10,991 bases of DNA from Clostridiaceae bacterium (lineage in GTDB: Bacteria; Bacillota; Clostridia; DSM-8532). The notes under the pieces are model-generated. The model ran no database searches and was not told the DNA's origin. It was given only the letters and a program-made list of their open reading frames with translations. Position numbers and translations under genes: made by a program. The stretch covers positions 1 through 10,991 of the forward strand of contig JAAYGP010000335.1 in NCBI GenBank assembly GCA_012727625.1, given 5' to 3'. Position 1 is the first letter of the stretch. Each line of letters opens with the position of its first letter. Positions 6,744 to 10,991 of this stretch are shown here, one piece after another.

Positions 6744-7373
6744 TTAATTTGCCACTTTCACAACTGAATGACGGATTACGACACCGTTTTTATAGATATA
6801 CCCCTTGCGGAATTCCTCTATAATTTCATTGTCTCCATATTCCTTATCTTCAACATGCATAACTGCCTCATGAAGCTGCGGATCAAATTTTTCCCCGATC
6901 GCTTCTATATATTTTACCCCGAGATTAGCAAGGGATTCCTGAAATTGACGGTAAATCATATCGACGCCATCCCTGATACTCTTTTCATTACAGTTATCAG
7001 TTGCTTTAAGGGCCAATTCAATATTATCAAGAACAGGAAGAAAAGAAGCTACTGTTTCCACAATTGATGCATCATACAGCTTTTCTTTTTCCCTGGCCGT
7101 TCTTTTTTTATAATTATCAAACTCAGCAGCCAACCTTTGGAGTTGTTCCTTCAGATTGCAGATCTCTTCGTCTTTTTTATCCAAAACCGACTGGTCAATG
7201 ATATTATCTTTGTTCTCTATGTTTTCTTCGCTTTCTTTGTTCTCCTTGCTTTCACCACTCCCTTTGTTCTCTGTGCTTTCTTTATCTTCCTGATGACAAT
7301 TCAGGTTTTCCTGTTCTTCTGTCTCAATGTTGTTAAGTTCACGATGCTCATTATCCGTATTTTTCTGACTCAT
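6744..7373 (-). CDS. grpE: Nucleotide exchange factor GrpE
   Basis: GrpE releases ADP from DnaK and so drives client release; it is also commonly the thermosensor of the machine. 209 residues are counted from the ATG at 7373, chosen because AGGA lies 8 bases upstream. An ATG three codons earlier (7382) has its GGAAGG directly abutting and is less likely. Residues 1-62 are acidic, Glu/Asn/Lys-rich and low complexity, including three 9-residue ENK repeats. A long coiled-coil helix with LAAEFDNYKKRTAREKEKLY (81-100) follows, then FLPVLDNIELAL (111-122). The beta domain has FDPQLHEAVMHVED (163-176) and the terminal GYIYKNGVVIRHSVVKVA. The C-terminal part is fully canonical. It sits between hrcA (about 45 bp) and dnaK in the standard order. 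Confidence 0.95.
   Translation of the reverse strand: MSQKNTDNEHRELNNIETEEQENLNCHQEDKESTENKGSGESKENKESEENIENKDNIIDQSVLDKKDEEICNLKEQLQRLAAEFDNYKKRTAREKEKLYDASIVETVASFLPVLDNIELALKATDNCNEKSIRDGVDMIYRQFQESLANLGVKYIEAIGEKFDPQLHEAVMHVEDKEYGDNEIIEEFRKGYIYKNGVVIRHSVVKVAN
7209..7289. repeat. 27-bp x 3 imperfect tandem repeat inside grpE
   Basis: Three units begin with TTTGTTCTC (plus strand) at 7209, 7236 and 7263, exactly 27 bp apart, with partial identity in the rest of each unit. Because 27 is nine codons, the repeat stays in frame and encodes successive nonapeptides starting ENK within the acidic N-terminal tail of GrpE. This is consistent with slippage expansion of a disordered tail. Confidence 0.6.
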
Positions 7374-7418
7374 TGGTTTCATCCTTCCATTTGCGTTATC
7401 ATTCCTTTTAAGATATTA

Positions 7419-8471
7419 TCAGCCATCATTTATAATTCTGATAATTTCTCTGTTAATCAGCCTTTTCACATACTTCATCGCGGAAACAACCCTTGCATAG
7501 GGCATCCGGGTCGGACCTAACACTCCTAAAGCTCCTACGCTGGTATTTCCCAGATTGTAAGCTGCAGTGACCAGGCTGCAATCATGCATGGGTTCATACT
7601 GGTTTTCCCTTCCTATCATAACGTTAAGTTCATTCTCTTTTACAGCTTCACTCATAACGGTTTTTATTATCTCACAGTCATTCAGCAAATCAAAGACTTC
7701 CTTTGCTTTGACAAGATCACTGAACTCCGGATGATTTAAAATGTTTGTTTCACCTTTCGTAATTAATTCAGTTTTTTCAATTCCCTGCAGGCATTTTGAA
7801 AGCCCGTCGAAAATGCATCCAGTCGCACTTTCTTCAACTTTTAATTCCCTGTATACCTCCTCAGTGGGAGGGAATATGATTTTTTCTATCAGCAACCCGT
7901 TCATTCTCTCCTGAAGAAAATTGGACATTTTAACAAGAATGTCAGGATCTATTTCATTTTCAAAACGTATATACTGGTTTTTAACGGCTCCTCCATCGGT
8001 TACTGCGACTATCAGCGCTTTTTTATCATCAACCGGTATTATCTGTATTGTTTTTAACACTGCCTTTGTAAGGTTAGGTGAAAGCGCCAGGGATGTATAA
8101 CCTGTTATTGTAGATATAATATCAGACGCTCTTACTATTAGTGCGTTTATTTCAATGATTCTGTGCTGAATAGCGCTTCTTATCTGCTTTATTTCATCCA
8201 GTGCAAGAGTGTGCGCCTGCATCAGGTGGTCCACATATAACCGGTATCCCTTGTCCGATGGCACTCTTCCTGCCGATGTGTGAGGTTGTGTAATATAACC
8301 CATTTCCTCCAGGTCAGCCATCTCATTTCGGATAGTGGCAGAGCTCAAACCCAGGTCATGCTTTTTTGAAATGGTCCTCGAACCAACAGGCTGCGCTGTT
8401 TGTATATAATCATCTATGAGTGTTTTTAAAATTCGCATCTTTCGTTCACTAAGTTCTTCCTGTATAAGCAT
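7419..8471 (-). CDS. hrcA: Heat-inducible transcription repressor HrcA
   Basis: HrcA represses chaperone operons by binding CIRCE and is itself kept active by GroEL in the well-studied systems. It is 350 residues, the normal length. The N-terminal winged helix contains RTISKKHDLGLSSATIRNEM (32-51) and the wing segment EEMGYITQPHTSAGRVPSDK (55-74). The GAF-like middle and C-terminal segments follow, ending with a conserved GNTSVGALGVLGPTRMPYARV stretch close to the C-terminus. GGAGGTGA about 6 bases before the ATG is a near-ideal ribosome binding site. A perfect CIRCE lies 125 bp upstream, so the operon is autoregulated. grpE follows after about 45 bp. No cysteine, insertion or frame problem stands out. 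Confidence 0.97.
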   Translation of the reverse strand: MLIQEELSERKMRILKTLIDDYIQTAQPVGSRTISKKHDLGLSSATIRNEMADLEEMGYITQPHTSAGRVPSDKGYRLYVDHLMQAHTLALDEIKQIRSAIQHRIIEINALIVRASDIISTITGYTSLALSPNLTKAVLKTIQIIPVDDKKALIVAVTDGGAVKNQYIRFENEIDPDILVKMSNFLQERMNGLLIEKIIFPPTEEVYRELKVEESATGCIFDGLSKCLQGIEKTELITKGETNILNHPEFSDLVKAKEVFDLLNDCEIIKTVMSEAVKENELNVMIGRENQYEPMHDCSLVTAAYNLGNTSVGALGVLGPTRMPYARVVSAMKYVKRLINREIIRIINDG

Positions 8472-8526
8472 CTACTCACCTCCATTAAAAGCGCAGAAAA
8501 CCGTAACAAAAGATAGTCAAAGCTGA

Positions 8527-8584
8527 TTAATAAAAGCCACCCACAAATAAATCCTGGCCTGGCGCTATTAAATACATCCTCCTT
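8527..8584 (-). promoter_or_regulatory. Orphan Shine-Dalgarno and 16-codon mini-ORF in the hrcA leader
   Basis: A perfect AAGGAGG (8578-8584, minus strand) lies in the hrcA leader, about 100 bases before the hrcA ATG. An ATG abuts it directly and opens a 16-codon frame (MYLIAPGQDLFVGGFY, stop at 8527-8529). Zero spacing makes initiation there poor. It could instead be a ribosome-binding stabiliser element or a chance match. No role is proven. Confidence 0.35.
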
Positions 8585-8596
8585 GAATTTGTGTTG

Positions 8597-8623
8597 TTAG
8601 CACTCTCTTATATCGAGTGCTAA
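8597..8623. promoter_or_regulatory. CIRCE operator (HrcA binding site)
   Basis: TTAGCACTC, nine bases, then GAGTGCTAA: a perfect match to both arms of the CIRCE consensus with the canonical spacing. It lies just downstream of the predicted hrcA transcription start and upstream of the leader, where HrcA binding would block the operon hrcA-grpE-dnaK. It is the only CIRCE copy seen in the window. Confidence 0.98.
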
Positions 8624-8628
8624 ACACT

Positions 8629-8663
8629 ATTATAAAAATACCACCCTGCCTGTTTTTTGTCAA
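8629..8663 (-). promoter_or_regulatory. Sigma-A promoter of the hrcA operon
   Basis: On the minus strand a perfect TTGACA (8658-8663) is followed after 17 bases by TATTTT (8635-8640) and, directly after that, a perfect TATAAT (8629-8634) at 23-base spacing. The 17-base pair is the more likely -35/-10 combination; the TATAAT is too far from the -35 box. Transcription should begin near 8622-8628, at the CIRCE. The -35 box sits in the loop of the terminator hairpin of the upstream gene. Confidence 0.75.
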
Positions 8664-8672
8664 GAGGGTGGT
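8640..8672. terminator. Bidirectional hairpin terminator overlapping the hrcA promoter
   Basis: ACCACCCT (8640-8647) and AGGGTGGT (8665-8672) form a perfect 8-bp GC-rich stem with a 17-base loop. Minus-strand RNA continues with ATTTTT-type sequence and plus-strand RNA with TTTTCTTTT, so both directions have a U-tract. It starts 15 bp after the CheA-like gene's stop and should terminate the hemW-CheA-like transcript. Confidence 0.75.
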
Positions 8673-8686
8673 TTTCTTTTGGTTTT

Positions 8687-9946
8687 CTAAGAAATGATTA
8701 TTTTAAAGTGCAACCCGATGTTTTCCGCATTTTTATATTCAATGCGGCCTTTTAAGCTCTCAATTTTTCTTTCAGCCTCTTTAATTTTTGTACTATTATG
8801 TATTAAATCAGGCTCTATTTGCTTATTGCATGAGATTTCAACCATGACGTATTCCGAGTCCTTATAGGCAGTAATTTTTATCTCGTCTATTTTTTCCCTG
8901 CTGTGATCTGTTGAAAGGAAGTCTAGAATAAACTCAATAATCTTCGCAAGCGGAATAATAATTTCATCCGATATTTCCTTATTAACTTCTGTATTTTCTC
9001 CTATTGTAGAAATTATTACATTTATGCCTTTTTCTTCTATCATTGCCCTTACGGCTCTTTTAAGCTTCTGAAACGATTGTTTAAAGGTAACAAGCCTTAA
9101 TTCCTGAAGAATTTTCTGGATGTCTGACAACATATCTTTTACATTCCGGCTTTCAGTCGTTAAGGAATCATTGCTTCCAAACCGTAATACGGTTTCATGG
9201 TGAAGATTATTCTGTATGGTTTCAATCCTGTTTACAATCTCCAAAATTTGATCAATCCTTTCAATTGGTATCCGGACATATTGTTCACTGCTTTCGTTCC
9301 GGATTTTTTGAGCTCTGATGGCTTTTATAAGACCGCTTGCGTCTACTTTACGTTCCCTTAAGGCAATTTCCCCGAATTTCATATTCCGGTAAATGCTGCT
9401 TTGCTTTTCCAGGACATATTCTATATCGTTCTGTTTTATTATGCCGTCTTCAACCAGTATTTCACCAATTCTGTTCTCAGGTGATTTGACAGGCTGTTTT
9501 ATATCCAGCATAATTCCGTCTTTCATTTGCGTTATATTGCTTATATGCTGTCCCACTTCCCCCTGGAACTTCGTATCGGTTAGTATTTTTCTGTTGTTGC
9601 AGATTTTTCTGAGAAAAAGGATGGATTGCAGAAAAATATTTGTAATGCTCCTCGTTATTGTAATATTGAATTTCTGACATGTCTCAAGCAGCTCTCCCGT
9701 ATATTCCACTATTTCTGACGCTATATCACCCTCAAGAAAACCGGCCAGTCTCTTAATTGTCCGGAACCCCTGACATATGGCGTCCAAATATACGGGATTG
9801 TCAGGATCAACTTCAATATTTACAAGCTCAAGTTCTATTGAATCAAGAATTGCAACGATTTCCCTGATAAAGTCATTCACAATATTATCGCAGAATTCCT
9901 GAGCGCCATTATTTATGCCGGCCTTGTCCATATAACTGTTATCCAT
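8687..9946 (-). CDS. Degenerate CheA-like protein (Hpt-like, dimerisation, vestigial ATPase)
   Basis: About 419 residues (421 from an ATG at 9952; numbers here count from that one). The ATG at 9946 is preferred because AAGGA lies 9 bases upstream. I read four parts. First, an Hpt-like helical domain at about 15-120; GFRTIKRLAGFLE (62-74) aligns without gaps to the CheA segment around the phospho-histidine, but Arg64 replaces His. Second, two GEIL-type repeats (RIGEILVEDG at 161-170, KFGEIALRER at 192-201), like those in some CheA and type II/IV secretion N-terminal domains. Third, a CheA P3 dimerisation region from about 225 (VRIPIERIDQILEIVNRIE) through LQELRLVTF and the GENTEV segment (318-323). 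Fourth, a shortened P4-like end: the N-box corresponds to PLAKIIEFILDF without its His/Asn, and the G boxes are absent. No CheW-like P5 domain. It is probably a non-catalytic scaffold or regulator; its partner is unknown. It is cotranscribed with hemW, about 18 bp downstream. Confidence 0.7.
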   Translation of the reverse strand: MDNSYMDKAGINNGAQEFCDNIVNDFIREIVAILDSIELELVNIEVDPDNPVYLDAICQGFRTIKRLAGFLEGDIASEIVEYTGELLETCQKFNITITRSITNIFLQSILFLRKICNNRKILTDTKFQGEVGQHISNITQMKDGIMLDIKQPVKSPENRIGEILVEDGIIKQNDIEYVLEKQSSIYRNMKFGEIALRERKVDASGLIKAIRAQKIRNESSEQYVRIPIERIDQILEIVNRIETIQNNLHHETVLRFGSNDSLTTESRNVKDMLSDIQKILQELRLVTFKQSFQKLKRAVRAMIEEKGINVIISTIGENTEVNKEISDEIIIPLAKIIEFILDFLSTDHSREKIDEIKITAYKDSEYVMVEISCNKQIEPDLIHNSTKIKEAERKIESLKGRIEYKNAENIGLHFKIIIS

Positions 9947-9964
9947 GTCCATACATCCTTTCCC

Positions 9965-10991
9965 TTAAATAAACTCTACCCAGACCAAATTCGCAAAATC
10001 AAGACCTTTTTCAGTCAGTTTCAGCATGTCCCCATCATAGCTGACAAGCTCTTTTTCCTCAAGCTTACTGATTTTTGTTTCATATTTTTCTACCATTTCC
10101 TCGCCGAATTTCTGTTTAAGTTTCTTAACCGATAAACCATCAATCAATCTTAATCCCAATATAAACCTTTCTGAAAGGAGCTCTTCACGATCAATCACTT
10201 TACTAAAGGTTTCGGACGGGACATTATTCATGACGCGGTTTATATATTCCTTAACATCTGTTACATTGGCATACCTTTCATTGTGCATATACGAGTGAGC
10301 GCCGGCTCCAATCCCTATATAGGGCTTGTCCGTCCAATACTTCATATTATGCCTGCATTCATAACCCGGTTTTGCAAGGTTGGATATTTCATAGTGATTA
10401 TATCCTGCCTTTTCAGCCTCCGCAATCACGTAATAATACATCTCTCTCTCAAGGTTTTCATCTATATCGGGCAGCTTGCCTTTCTTTTTCAATTCATACC
10501 AGAAAGTGCCCTCTTCAATCTTCAGGCTATAGCATGATATATGAGGCAAGTCCGATTTTAACAATAAACTTACTGTTTCTTTCCAGTCTTCCATGCTTTG
10601 ATCAGGCAACCCAAATATTATATCGGTATTTATATTGTAGAAACCTAAGTTTAACAGCAAATTGATGCATTCCTGAAACATATCCTTTGTGTGAATCCTG
10701 CCCATGGATTTTAAAAGATGATCCTGAGCGGCCTGAAACCCGATGCTAAGCCTGTTGATACCCGCATCCATATAGATTTTTGCCTTTTCCTTTGTAATTG
10801 TTCCGGGATTTGCTTCCATAGTAATTTCCGAAGGATTTTTTATGTTGAATAAGTTTTTAAGAGTTTTTACAATTCTGAGTATCTCCTCCGCCGGAAGGAT
10901 TGATGGTGTGCCGCCGCCAAAAAAAACCGTATCAACTTCAGGTTGACCATATTTATCAGAAATATCGGAAGCTTCCCTTAACAAGGCTTCC
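9965..10991 (-). CDS. hemW: HemW, radical SAM haem chaperone family (5' end outside window)
   Basis: HemW proteins resemble coproporphyrinogen III oxidase HemN but act as haem-binding chaperones rather than oxidases. About 342 residues are visible and the frame is open to the right edge. The missing N-terminus should carry the radical-SAM cysteine motif, so catalytic-cluster residues cannot be checked. Numbering from the TTG at 10984, visible motifs are GGGTPS (23-28), EANPGT (57-62), RLSIGFQ (78-84), GRIH (95-98), IIFGLPDQ (122-129), HISCYSLKIEEGT (148-160), the haem-oxidase-like segment YEISNLAKPGYECRHNMKYW (198-217), GIGAGAHSY (224-232) and a C-terminal winged-helix-like part. Internal TTG codons should not be taken as the start. 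In related genomes hemW lies directly upstream of hrcA; here one gene and a terminator intervene. Confidence 0.93.
   Translation of the reverse strand, partial: EALLREASDISDKYGQPEVDTVFFGGGTPSILPAEEILRIVKTLKNLFNIKNPSEITMEANPGTITKEKAKIYMDAGINRLSIGFQAAQDHLLKSMGRIHTKDMFQECINLLLNLGFYNINTDIIFGLPDQSMEDWKETVSLLLKSDLPHISCYSLKIEEGTFWYELKKKGKLPDIDENLEREMYYYVIAEAEKAGYNHYEISNLAKPGYECRHNMKYWTDKPYIGIGAGAHSYMHNERYANVTDVKEYINRVMNNVPSETFSKVIDREELLSERFILGLRLIDGLSVKKLKQKFGEEMVEKYETKISKLEEKELVSYDGDMLKLTEKGLDFANLVWVEFI

Overview
The window is a housekeeping and heat-shock region of a moderately low-GC Gram-positive bacterium, most likely a member of the Clostridia. Four things point there: the order hemW - (extra gene) - hrcA - grpE - dnaK - dnaJ - prmA - rsmE, a perfect CIRCE operator ahead of hrcA, strong GGAGG-type ribosome binding sites with sigma-A promoters, and a DnaK of the shorter Gram-positive type. 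The genus is not certain. Every convincing gene is on the minus strand, so transcription runs from high to low coordinates.

From right to left: (1) hemW enters from the right edge without its N-terminus. It is followed after about 18 bp by a protein of about 420 residues that I read as a degenerate CheA-like protein: an Hpt-like domain lacking its phospho-histidine, a two-repeat GEIL region, a CheA dimerisation domain and a vestigial ATPase domain. (2) A hairpin terminator closes that pair. The hrcA promoter is embedded in the same hairpin and is followed by CIRCE and a 125-nt leader. (3) hrcA, grpE and dnaK follow as the HrcA-repressed operon, with a possible internal promoter before dnaK. 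(4) A gap of about 310 bp after dnaK carries a 14-bp perfect stem, a 15-bp palindrome, an excellent extended -10 promoter and a foldable leader for dnaJ. dnaJ therefore looks separately transcribed and has no CIRCE. (5) dnaJ, prmA, rsmE and a stand-alone CheY-type receiver follow. prmA/rsmE and rsmE/cheY overlap and should be translationally coupled. (6) yicC, an endoribonuclease-family gene, comes last. The final 197 bp hold no gene I can support.

Functionally the region combines the DnaK-DnaJ-GrpE chaperone machine and its repressor with ribosome-modifying enzymes (PrmA on protein L11, RsmE on 16S rRNA), an RNase-family protein and haem-related HemW. The unexpected content is a split, apparently non-catalytic chemotaxis-type pair: a CheA-like pseudokinase at one end of the stress locus and an intact CheY at the other. 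No mobile element, CRISPR array, tRNA or rRNA gene was seen.
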